From assembly GCA_944323985.1 (NCBI GenBank), contig CALUUP010000008.1, positions 1 through 64,000 of the forward strand: DNA of 64,000 nucleotides, written 5' to 3'. The stretch comes from Candidatus Gastranaerophilales bacterium (lineage in GTDB: Bacteria; Cyanobacteriota; Vampirovibrionia; Gastranaerophilales; Gastranaerophilaceae). Both the position numbers and the translations under genes were made by a program. The notes beneath the pieces are model-generated. The model did not search any database. It worked only from the letters and a program-made list of their open reading frames with translations, and was not told the origin of the DNA. How positions within the stretch are numbered: position 1 is the first letter of the stretch; every line of letters starts with the position of its first letter. Below, one piece after another: positions 1 through 8,020 of this stretch.

Positions 1-54
1 ACAAGGTCGCCTCAATGATAATACTATCAGATGGTTTTGACCAATATAATGTAT

Positions 55-97
55 AAAAGAAGGTTTGAATAAATAAAGTAAGTTCAAACCTTCTTTT
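55..97 (+). terminator. hairpin terminator upstream of the purD-like gene
   Basis: A perfect 15-bp inverted repeat (arms 55-69 and 83-97, 13-nt loop) whose right arm ends in T-rich sequence. It probably ends a transcript entering from the left of the window. It lies immediately before the promoter of the next gene. Confidence 0.75.
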
Positions 98-100
98 ATA

Positions 101-109
101 TGGTATAAT
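101..109 (+). promoter_or_regulatory. extended -10 element (TGGTATAAT)
   Basis: TGGTATAAT matches the extended -10 consensus TGnTATAAT exactly. The hexamer ends 6 nt before the ATG at 116, so transcription should begin at or next to the start codon. No Shine-Dalgarno is present, so the mRNA is probably leaderless. Confidence 0.65.
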
Positions 110-115
110 TTTTTT

Positions 116-1357
116 ATGCAGAAGAAAATTTTAATTATTGGAAATGATATTAATGCTATTTCTCTTGCGAAGCTATTAGCAAATAAGCATGACGTTTTTA
201 TAACTCCTGCTTCCGATTTTTTGAAAGAATTTGCTACTTGTTTAGATATTAGAGAAGATAATATCTCTGAAATTTTAGAATTTGTTCTTGAAACAGGTAT
301 TGACATGACTATTCCTGTCTCTGAATTGACGCTAAAAACTGATATTGTTGAAATTTTTACAAGAAATAATCTTAATATTTTTGCTCCTAATTTTAATGCT
401 GCAAATTTAGCTTTGGATAAAGCTTATGCTAAAAAAGTTTTATATAAATTAAGAATTCCAACTCCGAGATTTGGTATTTTTGAAAAACAAAATATGGTTC
501 TTGATTATATTAAAAATTTGAAAAACCCTTTTGTTATTAAATCTAGTGATTCAAATAGTTCTGTGGTTTTTAATTCTTATAATCAAGCAAAGAATTATGT
601 TGATTTTAATTACATTGATAAGAATAAAAAAATTATAATAGAGGATTATGTGTATGGTACACCTTTTTCTTTTTATGTAATTACCGATGGATATAAAGCT
701 ATACCAATAGGTTCTTCTTTGAACTATAAACATAAATTAGAAGGTGACGGTGGGCAATTAACTTCCGGTATGGGGGCTTGTTCTCCTAATTATAAGCTTT
801 CTTTTGAGCAAGAAGAGTTTTTGATGAATAGTGTGATTTATCCAACTCTTGATTTTTTAGAAATTGAGGGGAACCCTTATTTAGGAATATTAGGTTTAAA
901 TTGTATTGTGGATAATGATGGTAATATTGTAGTTTTAGGTTATTATCCGTTTGTTCAAAATTTGGATGCTTATTCTATATTAGAGATGATTCAAGATGAT
1001 TTGTATAACCTTTTTGACTCTTGTGTTATTGGGGTTTTTAGTGATGAGGTTGATAATATTAATTTAAAAGATAAATTCTCTTCTACTTTAGTTTTACATT
1101 GTAATAATAAGGAAAATATTGAAAATATTATTGAAGGAATTGATCTATTAGAAGATGATACTTTTTATGCTTATACTCCAAGAATAAGAAAAAATAAATA
1201 TTTGGAATATGAAGCAATAAATGGAGAAGTTCTTTTTATTTCTACTTCTGCGTCTTCTGTTACTTCTGCTGTTAAGAAATTATATAATGAAGCTGAAAAT
1301 ATTAATTTTAAAGGTAAATATTTAAGAAAAGATATTTGTAAGCTTAATATTTCTTAA
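116..1357 (+). CDS. purD: PurD-like ATP-grasp ligase (phosphoribosylamine-glycine ligase family)
   Basis: 413 residues, close to the usual PurD length of about 420. A Rossmann-like N-terminus (KILIIGNDINAISLA, residues 4-18) is followed by an ATP-grasp region: EDYVYGTPFSFYVITDG near 176-192 matches the PurD EEFL-x-G-E-x-S region, and GDGGQLTSGMGACSP (210-224) matches the family GD-GPNTGGMG-Y-P signature. PurD makes glycinamide ribonucleotide in purine synthesis in the cytosol. The sequence is divergent: the AQDHKR segment before the GDG motif is replaced by SSLNYKHK. A paralogue with another substrate is therefore possible. No other pur genes lie nearby, and the gene appears to have its own leaderless promoter. 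Confidence 0.72.
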   Translation: MQKKILIIGNDINAISLAKLLANKHDVFITPASDFLKEFATCLDIREDNISEILEFVLETGIDMTIPVSELTLKTDIVEIFTRNNLNIFAPNFNAANLALDKAYAKKVLYKLRIPTPRFGIFEKQNMVLDYIKNLKNPFVIKSSDSNSSVVFNSYNQAKNYVDFNYIDKNKKIIIEDYVYGTPFSFYVITDGYKAIPIGSSLNYKHKLEGDGGQLTSGMGACSPNYKLSFEQEEFLMNSVIYPTLDFLEIEGNPYLGILGLNCIVDNDGNIVVLGYYPFVQNLDAYSILEMIQDDLYNLFDSCVIGVFSDEVDNINLKDKFSSTLVLHCNNKENIENIIEGIDLLEDDTFYAYTPRIRKNKYLEYEAINGEVLFISTSASSVTSAVKKLYNEAENINFKGKYLRKDICKLNIS

Positions 1358-1410
1358 TATTTTGCAATCAAAAAAGCAATTTTATAAAATACAAATACTT
1401 TATATATATA
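1351..1410 (+). promoter_or_regulatory. shared bipartite promoter motif, copy 1
   Basis: TTCTTAATAT at 1351, GCAATT at 1376 and ACTTTATATATA at 1397 are spaced exactly as in the copy before the 59483 gene (25 and 21 bp start to start). The CTTAATAT octamer also occurs 10 bp further upstream, giving a direct repeat with 10-bp period. It precedes the RHH gene. See the related copies near 5176, 9906, 22062 and 59394. Confidence 0.55.
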
Positions 1411-1458
1411 CAAGTGATAAATAAGTTTTACAGAGTATAAAGTAAAAAGGAGTATTTT

Positions 1459-1647
1459 ATGGCAAGAGTTTTAATTTCAATGCCTGAAAGTTTTTTAGGT
1501 AAAATTGATGAAGTAGCTGAAAATGAAAGCAGATCTCGTTCTGAATTGATTAGAGAAGCTTTGAGAAGTTATATTACAAGATCTCAAGTTAGAAACAATA
1601 CTTTAGCAGATAAGAATGCTAGGATTTTAGAGGCACTACTAGATTAG
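1459..1647 (+). CDS. ribbon-helix-helix (CopG/MetJ-type) DNA-binding protein
   Basis: A 62-residue protein opening with the RHH beta strand (ARVLISMPESFLGKIDEVA), then a helix-turn-helix rich in R/E/L (SRSELIREALRSYI, residues 26-39). Such proteins dimerise and bind DNA through the N-terminal strand, as antitoxins or small repressors. AAAAGGAG at 1444-1451 gives a good Shine-Dalgarno. No toxin gene follows; only a possible 15-codon TTG-started ORF at 1691-1738, preceded by GAGGGG, lies downstream. The promoter is one of the shared GCAATT/ACTTTATATATA type. A hairpin at 1655-1676 follows the stop codon. Confidence 0.82.
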   Translation: MARVLISMPESFLGKIDEVAENESRSRSELIREALRSYITRSQVRNNTLADKNARILEALLD

Positions 1648-1753
1648 TGAAGTCAAATTTAGACAAAGCTAAATTTTGGCGAGGGGATTTTTGGATAAAA
1701 ACACGAGAGAAATATTAGGAAAAGAAAGAGAAATTTAAAAAGAAAACAACCAT

Positions 1754-1785
1754 AGGAATTCTAAAGAGTAGAATTCCTTTTTTTT
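1754..1785 (+). terminator. rho-independent terminator after the RHH gene
   Basis: 8-bp stem (AGGAATTC 1754-1761, GAATTCCT 1771-1778) with a 9-nt loop and a run of T to 1785. It separates the RHH transcript from the MFS promoter. Confidence 0.8.
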
Positions 1786-1792
1786 GTGTTGA

Positions 1793-1821
1793 TTGACTAA
1801 TATTTTTTTTAGCGGTAGATT
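1793..1821 (+). promoter_or_regulatory. sigma-70 type promoter of the MFS gene
   Basis: TTGACT (1793-1798), 17-bp spacer, TAGATT (1816-1821). The hexamer ends 9 nt before the ATG at 1831, so the 5' leader would be only about 0-3 nt. No Shine-Dalgarno is visible. Confidence 0.6.
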
Positions 1822-1830
1822 ATTTTTTGT

Positions 1831-3066
1831 ATGAAAAAGAATTTGAAGTTACAAATTTTATTAATTTTTATAGGAGCATTTTTTTATTTTTTAGCAAATT
1901 TTCATAGAATTGCAATCCCTGGTGCTATTTTTGATGTTTTACAGCAAGAATTAAAACTTTCAGCCCCTTATATAACGGCTTTTGGTGCAATGTTTATGTA
2001 TATTTATGCTTTTAATCAGTTGATTATTGGTGTAATGGTCGATAGATTTGGTGGTATGAGAGTTATGTTAACTGGAGGGATTGTTTTAGCTTTAGGCACT
2101 CTTTTATTTCCATTGACTTCAAATATTTTTATTATGTATTTTGCAAGAGCTTTGTTAGGACTTGGTGGAAGTATGTTCTATTTAAGTCTTATAAGGGAAA
2201 TTAGAGAATGTGTTTCTGATAAAAATTTTGGTATTGCTATTTCTGTAATGTTATTTATAGGATATGCCGGAGGAATTGCCGCTAATGCTCCATTTGTATT
2301 TGTTTTGAATTATATGAGTTGGAGAGAAATTATTTTAATAATTGCGGCTATTACATTGGTTGCTGTTTTTGTTTTTTATTTTGTAGTTAGAAAAATAAAT
2401 CTTCCTGTGATTAATAAAAATGTTAAAATGCGTTCTCTTCCTTTTCGTTTAGTTTTACATAAGAAACACAATAGGAATTTGTTTAGTTTTGCTTGTTGTA
2501 ACTTTGGTATATCTTATACTATACAAACAATTATTGGGAAAAAATTTTTAGAAGATTTTTGTTGTATGACAACTTCTAAATCTGCGATGGTTTTATCAAT
2601 TATGGCTGTAATAGCAGCTATATTTAATATTGTTAATGCTTCTTTGTGTAAAATTTGTCATAATCATAGAGTAAGATATTTGAAAAATGCTTCTTTTGTT
2701 ACATTTTTCAGTTTATTAATTATATGTGTATGTTTATTTTTTAATATAAGAACTTTATTTATTGCATTAATATTTTGTGTGCTTGCAGGTAACGCAAGTC
2801 TTACATCTATTTTGGTTCCTGTTTTACATCTTACTAACAGAAAGATGTTTTCGGGAACTGCTGTTAGTATAATGAATTTTTGTTTCTTTATGATGGTTGG
2901 TTTTTTAGGTACTGCAACTGGGTTTTTATTAAATATTTTTAAACCAGAGCATGTTGGTAATGTTCTTGTTTATTCTGAAAAATCTTATTTAGCAGTTTTT
3001 GGTGTGTTTTTATTATTAAGTTTATTTGAGATGTATAAAGCTATGAAGCTTTCTAATAAATATTAA
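1831..3066 (+). CDS. major facilitator superfamily permease
   Basis: 411 residues with about 12 hydrophobic segments. The loop after TM2 holds GVMVDRFGGMRVM (residues 67-79), the MFS motif A (G-x3-D-R-x-G-R/G). The second half is a weaker copy, as usual for the family. The substrate cannot be told; the N-terminal half recalls anion or sugar-phosphate type permeases more than drug exporters. It is an inner-membrane protein. The gene stands alone behind its own near-leaderless promoter, and its last 45 bp overlap the 3' end of the convergent coaE gene. Confidence 0.85.
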   Translation: MKKNLKLQILLIFIGAFFYFLANFHRIAIPGAIFDVLQQELKLSAPYITAFGAMFMYIYAFNQLIIGVMVDRFGGMRVMLTGGIVLALGTLLFPLTSNIFIMYFARALLGLGGSMFYLSLIREIRECVSDKNFGIAISVMLFIGYAGGIAANAPFVFVLNYMSWREIILIIAAITLVAVFVFYFVVRKINLPVINKNVKMRSLPFRLVLHKKHNRNLFSFACCNFGISYTIQTIIGKKFLEDFCCMTTSKSAMVLSIMAVIAAIFNIVNASLCKICHNHRVRYLKNASFVTFFSLLIICVCLFFNIRTLFIALIFCVLAGNASLTSILVPVLHLTNRKMFSGTAVSIMNFCFFMMVGFLGTATGFLLNIFKPEHVGNVLVYSEKSYLAVFGVFLLLSLFEMYKAMKLSNKY

Positions 3067-3597
3067 AACTTCTTTTTCTAAATTATCAATAGAAGTGTTG
3101 TTTTCAATTATAAAATCAGATTTTTTTATTTTATCTTCTTGAGGAATTTGTGCGTTTATTCTTAATAAAGCATCTTTTTTTGATAGATTATTTCTTTTTT
3201 GAAGCCTTTCAAGTCTTATATTTTCGTCTGCAGCTATAAATAAAATTTTATCGAAGAGTTTATAAAAATCTGTTTCAAATAATAGCGGAACTGAAATGAA
3301 AATTACATTTTCATTTTTGTTTTCTGCAAAGATTTTTAATACTTCTTCTTTTATAAGCGGATGAATTATGTTTTCAAGTTTTGTTTTTAAATCAGGGTTG
3401 TTAAAAACAAGTTTACCAAGTTTCTCTCTATCAATTATTCCGTTTGTAAAAACGTTATATCCGTAAAATTCTTTTAAACTGTTGAGTTTTTCGTGAGCAA
3501 TTTTGTCTGTATCAAAAACTTTAAACTGTTTTGATAAAATCTTTTCTACTTGAGATTTTCCTGAGGCAATATTACCTGTTATCGCTATTTTTAGCAT
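3022..3597 (-). CDS. coaE: dephospho-CoA kinase
   Basis: CoaE phosphorylates the 3' hydroxyl of dephospho-CoA, the last step of coenzyme A synthesis. The 191 residues open with the P-loop ITGNIASGKSQ (6-16), followed by the family FDTDKIAHE segment (28-36) and the lid-type LQKRNNLSKKDALLRI region. Length is normal. The start overlaps the end of the rluB-type gene by 26 bp, so the two are translationally coupled. The 3' end overlaps the convergent MFS gene. Confidence 0.95.
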   Translation of the reverse strand: MLKIAITGNIASGKSQVEKILSKQFKVFDTDKIAHEKLNSLKEFYGYNVFTNGIIDREKLGKLVFNNPDLKTKLENIIHPLIKEEVLKIFAENKNENVIFISVPLLFETDFYKLFDKILFIAADENIRLERLQKRNNLSKKDALLRINAQIPQEDKIKKSDFIIENNTSIDNLEKEVLIFIRKLHSFIHLK

Positions 3598-4333
3598 ATT
3601 CTCTCTTTAATTTTTCGATATAATTTTTTACTTCTTTTATTTGTTTAGGCTTAATTTGTTTAACTTGCCCTTTTTTTAAACCTTCAATAGTAATGGTTCC
3701 GTGTTGAATTCTTTTTAAACTAATAACTTCATATCCAAGTTTTGCAAACATTTTTCTTATTTGTCTATTAATTCCCTGATATAGTGTAACTTGAATTAGT
3801 GAAGATTTGTTTGTAAGTTCAATTGGAAGAGTTTCTGCATATGCAGTTTTTCTTTCTCCACTATCTGTTTCAATAGTGATTCCATTGAACATCTTTTCTC
3901 CATTTTCTATTGTAAATTTACCATTTATAGTAACTAGGTAAACTTTTGGTAATTTAATAGAAGGATGCGTCATTTCATTAATGAAATCTCCATCATTTGT
4001 TAGAATAAGAAGTCCGGTTGAATCTTTATCTAATCTCCCGACAGGTTTTAAATTCTGTAGTTCCGGAGGTATTACATCGTAAATCGTTTTTCTACCTTTT
4101 TCATCATCAGATGTTGTTATATAACCTGCTGGTTTATAAAATTTATAATAAACGTGTTCTTGTGGACGTACTAATTTGTTATCTATGTATACTTTATCTT
4201 TTTCTCTGACATGATATCCAAGTTCATTTATAATCTTTTCATTAACACGAACTCTACCTGATAAAATGATTTCATCAGCTTTTCTTCGAGAACAAATTCC
4301 AGTAGAAGCTATATATTTGTTTAGTCTTGGCAT
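3572..4333 (-). CDS. rluB: 23S rRNA pseudouridine synthase, RluB/RsuA family
   Basis: An N-terminal S4 RNA-binding domain (residues 1-60, RLNKYIASTGICSRRKADE) precedes the catalytic domain. GRLDKDSTGLLILTNDGD (99-116) carries the catalytic aspartate D102, and the C-terminal QGINRQIRKMFAKLGYEV motif is present. The enzyme isomerises a uridine of rRNA, probably in helix 89 of 23S rRNA if it is RluB. RsuA or RluE specificity cannot be excluded. The gene overlaps both neighbours in a tight minus-strand operon (thioesterase-rluB-coaE). Confidence 0.93.
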   Translation of the reverse strand: MPRLNKYIASTGICSRRKADEIILSGRVRVNEKIINELGYHVREKDKVYIDNKLVRPQEHVYYKFYKPAGYITTSDDEKGRKTIYDVIPPELQNLKPVGRLDKDSTGLLILTNDGDFINEMTHPSIKLPKVYLVTINGKFTIENGEKMFNGITIETDSGERKTAYAETLPIELTNKSSLIQVTLYQGINRQIRKMFAKLGYEVISLKRIQHGTITIEGLKKGQVKQIKPKQIKEVKNYIEKLKREYAKNSDNR

Positions 4334-4737
4334 GATAATACTTTCTCAAAAGAATCTTTTAAAATATCAGGCATGCGTCTGTACATTTTTCCGTCATTAT
4401 GAATTGCTACAACTTCAAATTCAGCTTGAATAAATAGTTTACCGCTTTCTTTATTTTTTATAGTTTGTTCAAAAACAACTGTTACAGGTGTTAATTTTTT
4501 TATCCAAGTTTCTATAATTACGACGTCATTAAGTTTTCCTGAAGCTTTGTATCGAATATTCATATTAGTAACCGGCATAACGATATCGTTTGCTTCTAAT
4601 TCAAGTAAATTATGTCCAAGCATTTCGCATAATTCAACTCTACCCATTTCAAGCCATCTTAAATATGAACCGTGCCATACTACGCCGTATGCATCTGTGT
4701 CTGAATAATAAACTTTTTGTTCAAATGTATGTTTCAT
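4321..4737 (-). CDS. YbgC/FadM-type acyl-CoA thioesterase (hotdog fold)
   Basis: 138 residues, typical of single-domain hotdog thioesterases. YSDTDAYGVVWHGSYLRWLE (residues 11-30) matches the 4-hydroxybenzoyl-CoA thioesterase active site D-x2-G-x3-H-x2-Y-x4-E, with D15 as the likely catalytic residue. It would hydrolyse cytosolic acyl-CoA esters; chain length is not predictable. It is the first gene of the three-gene minus-strand operon and overlaps the next gene by 13 bp. It is divergent from the glyoxalase gene, with 44 bp between starts. Confidence 0.88.
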   Translation of the reverse strand: MKHTFEQKVYYSDTDAYGVVWHGSYLRWLEMGRVELCEMLGHNLLELEANDIVMPVTNMNIRYKASGKLNDVVIIETWIKKLTPVTVVFEQTIKNKESGKLFIQAEFEVVAIHNDGKMYRRMPDILKDSFEKVLSCQD

Positions 4738-4752
4738 AAACTCATTCTAACA

Positions 4753-4761
4753 TGATATAAT
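4753..4761 (+). promoter_or_regulatory. extended -10 element of the glyoxalase gene
   Basis: TGATATAAT fits TGnTATAAT. It lies 20 bp before the ATG, with AAGGAGGAG between, so here a short SD-containing leader is expected. Confidence 0.6.
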
Positions 4762-4781
4762 AATAAAAGTAAGGAGGAGTT

Positions 4782-5165
4782 ATGAAATTTTTACATACGA
4801 TGATTAGAGTTAGAGATATTCAAAAATCTTTAAATTTTTACGAAAAAGTTTTAGATATGAATCTTGTAGAAAAAAAACGTTTAGAAGATTGTTGGTTATA
4901 TTTTCTAGAAGATAATGAAAAAACTTGTCAAATTGAACTTACTTATAATGATGAAACTCCTGAAAATGGGTATAATATTGGTGCAGGTTTTGGGCATTTT
5001 GCTTTTCAAGTTGATTCACTTGATGATTTTACGAAAAAAATACAAAAGCTTGGTGTTGAATATCTCTATGAACCTTTTGATTTAAACGGTAAAGGTTCTA
5101 AAATAGCTTTTATAAAAGATCCAGACGGATATGAAATTGAATTAATAGAGAAAGTTGTTTGGTAG
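4782..5165 (+). CDS. gloA: lactoylglutathione lyase-like VOC protein (glyoxalase I)
   Basis: 127 residues, the usual length of bacterial GloA. The metal ligands expected for the family are seen at H5, E52 (QIELTYN), H72 (GFGHFAFQV) and E120 (DPDGYEIEL). The enzyme converts the hemithioacetal of methylglyoxal and a thiol to a lactoyl thioester. A strong SD (AAGGAGGAG) precedes the ATG by 6 nt. Genuine GloA is likely, but other VOC dioxygenases or lyases share this fold. Confidence 0.9.
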   Translation: MKFLHTMIRVRDIQKSLNFYEKVLDMNLVEKKRLEDCWLYFLEDNEKTCQIELTYNDETPENGYNIGAGFGHFAFQVDSLDDFTKKIQKLGVEYLYEPFDLNGKGSKIAFIKDPDGYEIELIEKVVW

Positions 5166-5175
5166 ATTGTAATAT

Positions 5176-5225
5176 TTCTTAATATTTTAGTCAATTTGTT
5201 AAAAAAATTTGACTTTATATATATG
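5176..5225 (+). promoter_or_regulatory. shared bipartite promoter motif, copy 2
   Basis: TTCTTAATAT at 5176, TCAATT at 5191 and ACTTTATATATA at 5212. The last two are 21 bp apart, as in the other copies, while the TTCTTAATAT box sits 10 bp (one helical turn) closer than in copies 1 and 4. It precedes the small gene at 5276. Confidence 0.55.
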
Positions 5226-5275
5226 TAAGTTAAGTAATAGGTATCAACCAATCAAGGGGTATCTAGGAGGTTATG

Positions 5276-5428
5276 ATGAATATTGCAATTAGGAAACTCG
5301 CTTTATTAGAGAAAACTTTGGAAGAAAAAGAGATTAATTCTAAAATTAATGGATATGTCGTAAGTCCTATTGATGCTGAATTAAAAGAAAAAATTTCTAA
5401 GTTAATGAATCAAGTAAGAGTTATTTAG
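5276..5428 (+). CDS. 50-residue small protein of unknown function
   Basis: A short ORF reading MNIAIRKLALLEKTLEEKE..., charged and probably helical, with a central GYVVSPID turn. Two ATGs are available (5273, 5276). The second is preferred because AGGAGG at 5265-5270 is then 5 nt away rather than 2. The upstream region has the shared GCAATT-type promoter, which argues that the ORF is expressed. Its last 8 bp overlap the 3' end of the convergent ABC transporter gene. No homologue is recognised. Confidence 0.6.
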   Translation: MNIAIRKLALLEKTLEEKEINSKINGYVVSPIDAELKEKISKLMNQVRVI

Positions 5429-7148
5429 ATTTATGAGAGTTTGCAAAATCAGCAAACTCTTTATTATTTTCTTTAAGATAATTGAAAGTTCCAATATCGT
5501 TTATTTTAGAATCTTTTAGGAATATTATTTTATCTGCATTTTTTATTGTTGTTAGTTTATGCGCAACTGCAACGATTGTAATAGATTTTCTTAATTCTTC
5601 TAAAACTGAACAAATTTCTTCTTCTGTTTTTAAGTCAAGTGCAGAAGTTGCTTCGTCTAATATTAGGATATCAGGGTTTGTGTATAATGCTCGAGCTATT
5701 GCAAGCCTTTGTTTTTGTCCTTGCGATAGACCAATATTGTCAATAAAAGGATTTTCATAGATTCCGTTTGGGAAATTATCTTTTATATAGTCGTATAGTT
5801 GAGCTTTTTTTAATGATTCAATAACTTTTGTGTCATCTATATTATCAAAACCAAATGCTACATTTTCTCTAATGGAAGCGTTTAGATTTTTAAATTCTTG
5901 TGGGATATAGCCTATTTTTAAGGATTTATTTTCAAGAACAGAATTATCAATAAGAATATCTCCTTTAGTCGGTTTCAGTAGTCCACATAAGAGATCTGTT
6001 AATGTTGTTTTTCCTGCTCCTGATAGTCCAACTATACCGATAAATTCATTCTTTTCTATTTCAAAATTTATATTTTTGAGGATTGGTTTATTTTCGTTGT
6101 ATTCAAAAAAGATGTTTTTAAATTCTATTTTGTTTTCAAATTTTGTATATTGAGTTTTTACTAATGCAGGGGAAGTTTTTATATTTAAATTTTCGTATGT
6201 TGTTAATAATTCATCAACAATATTTAGAGATGTTTTTATTCCATTTATGTTTGTTTGAATTCTTGAAATAGTTGGTGCTAGTCTAAAAATTGATGCTGTT
6301 ATAAGTGCAAATGAAGCTATTAAATTGGTGGTATTATTTAAATTTTGAATGGAAATTATTGAAAGTAAGATAAATAGCAATAATATTATACAAGGTTCAG
6401 TTATGTATGGTGGAATTGAATTATAAAATTGGGATTTTGTGATGTATGAAAAAAAGTCAAGTAATGTCTTTTTGTATTTGGTGAAAAAGAATATTTCGTT
6501 TTTTGAAATTTTTATGTTTTTTAAATTTAAGATAATTTCGTTTGTTGCATTGGTGCAATTTATTGAAGATTTATTTAATTTTTCAGAAACATTTTTTAAC
6601 GTCTTATTGAATAAGAATGTTTGTATAATTAAAATTAAGGCTGCAAATGTTATTGTAACGACTGTTGCAAGTGGAAATTTTAGAATTAAAAATAGAGTTA
6701 TAAAGCTTAGTATAATTATATTTATGCTTAGATTCATTAGTCTTAAAACAAAGTTATTTATAAAATTTGGTATAAGAAAAAATAAAATATTTGATTTTTT
6801 TGCTATAGCAATTTTTGAGCTGTTTTGAAAAGATGTTTGTAGAAAATATTCCATAAATTTTAAATTTAACTCAGCTTCAAGATTTTTAGTAAATTTTGCT
6901 TGAAGATATGTGTAATAAATCATAAATAAATTTTTTGTAAGGAATAAAAGAGTGATAGCTATTCCAATTAAAATGGAGGTTTTATCTAACTTGTTTTTTG
7001 ATAAAATTTGAAGAACAAAAGGATAAACAAGTGCGACTCCTGATAATTCAAGTAAACCTACAAAAAATGATAGAATATTGTAAAGATAAAATTTTTGTTT
7101 ATTATTCTTTAAATATTTAAAATATTTTAGAAGGCAAGTTTTGAACAT
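5421..7148 (-). CDS. ABC exporter, fused membrane and ATPase domains (lipid or oligosaccharide flippase-like)
   Basis: 575 residues. Six membrane segments fill the first 310 or so residues. The nucleotide-binding domain has Walker A GLSGAGKTTL (about 373), signature LSQGQKQRLAIARAL (about 473) and Walker B ILILDEATSALD (about 493). The layout is that of MsbA/PglK half-transporters, which act as homodimers. The N-terminal segment resembles the PglK lipid-linked oligosaccharide flippase more than drug exporters, but the substrate is inference. It is a single gene, divergent from the BI-1 gene. The membrane half is unusually rich in K, N and F codons. Confidence 0.88.
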   Translation of the reverse strand: MFKTCLLKYFKYLKNNKQKFYLYNILSFFVGLLELSGVALVYPFVLQILSKNKLDKTSILIGIAITLLFLTKNLFMIYYTYLQAKFTKNLEAELNLKFMEYFLQTSFQNSSKIAIAKKSNILFFLIPNFINNFVLRLMNLSINIIILSFITLFLILKFPLATVVTITFAALILIIQTFLFNKTLKNVSEKLNKSSINCTNATNEIILNLKNIKISKNEIFFFTKYKKTLLDFFSYITKSQFYNSIPPYITEPCIILLLFILLSIISIQNLNNTTNLIASFALITASIFRLAPTISRIQTNINGIKTSLNIVDELLTTYENLNIKTSPALVKTQYTKFENKIEFKNIFFEYNENKPILKNINFEIEKNEFIGIVGLSGAGKTTLTDLLCGLLKPTKGDILIDNSVLENKSLKIGYIPQEFKNLNASIRENVAFGFDNIDDTKVIESLKKAQLYDYIKDNFPNGIYENPFIDNIGLSQGQKQRLAIARALYTNPDILILDEATSALDLKTEEEICSVLEELRKSITIVAVAHKLTTIKNADKIIFLKDSKINDIGTFNYLKENNKEFADFANSHKSK

Positions 7149-7238
7149 ATAGAATATACTACATTAAAAAAACATTAATTTCATGAAAAAAAATAAAAAA
7201 AATATGTTATACTTTATACAAAGTAAGAAGGAGGATTT

Positions 7239-7964
7239 ATGTCAAACCCTATATTAAATGAAAAGTTTGTAAATCAAGAACAAGTATTACAAGGCGAACC
7301 GATGACAGTTAATGGAACTATTCAGGTAACAGCTTTTCTAGGAATTCTTTTAGTTGCAGCTGCAGCTTTTGTATGGACAAGATTTAGTTTAGGTTATACT
7401 GATTTAGCATTGATGTTAACTGCTGGTGGTGCTATTGTTGGTTTTGTTTTAGCTTTGATAGTATGTTTTACAAGAACAAAGTTTCTTATCCCTGTTTATG
7501 CGGTTTGCGAAGGTTTATTTTTGGGTGGAATTTCTGCTCAATTTGAAGCTTCTTATCCGGGGATTGTAACACAAGCTGTCGCCGGAACTTTTGCGGCATT
7601 GTTTTCAATGTTAATTTTATATAGAGCTAATGTTATTAAATGTACAGATAAATTTAGAAGTGTAATATTCATAGCTACATTGTCTATAGCTGCTGTTTAT
7701 TTGATTAATTTTATAGGTAGTTTTTTCAATATGCAAGTACCGGCATTAAATTCAGCATCTCCTATTGGAATTGGTATTAGTTTAATTGTTTGTGTAGTTG
7801 CTGCTTTAAACTTGATTATTGACTTTGATTTTATTGAAAAAGGTTCACAGATGATGTTACCTAAAGATATGGAGTGGTATGGTGCTTTTGGACTTATGGT
7901 AACAATTGTTTGGTTATATTTAGAGATTTTAAAATTACTGGCAAAATTAAGTGACCGTAGATAG
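7239..7964 (+). CDS. Bax inhibitor-1/YccA family membrane protein
   Basis: 241 residues with a hydrophilic N-terminus of about 30 residues and seven predicted membrane segments, ending in the family's terminal helix with an internal Asp (WLYLEILKLLAKLSDRR). Members are pH-sensitive Ca2+ leak channels or modulators of FtsH proteolysis (YccA, YetJ). AAGGAGG precedes the ATG by 6 nt, and a TATACT -10 lies at 7208-7213. It is the only member seen here. Confidence 0.87.
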   Translation: MSNPILNEKFVNQEQVLQGEPMTVNGTIQVTAFLGILLVAAAAFVWTRFSLGYTDLALMLTAGGAIVGFVLALIVCFTRTKFLIPVYAVCEGLFLGGISAQFEASYPGIVTQAVAGTFAALFSMLILYRANVIKCTDKFRSVIFIATLSIAAVYLINFIGSFFNMQVPALNSASPIGIGISLIVCVVAALNLIIDFDFIEKGSQMMLPKDMEWYGAFGLMVTIVWLYLEILKLLAKLSDRR

Positions 7965-8020
7965 ATTTTTTTTCAAGCTTCTTTTATAATAAAAGGAGCT
8001 TGATTTTTAAGGAGGGTTAA

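Noticed and set aside
1691-1738. 15-codon TTG-started ORF after the RHH gene as a toxin or leader peptide
   Set aside because: It has an SD-like GAGGGG but is too short to support without conservation data.
6439-6828. 129-codon plus-strand ORF inside the ABC exporter
   Set aside because: It is the antisense shadow of membrane helices in the exporter gene, with no SD.
7208-7222. ACTTTATACAAAG before the BI-1 gene as a sixth shared motif
   Set aside because: The -10 part is similar but there is no GCAATT-like box 21 bp upstream.
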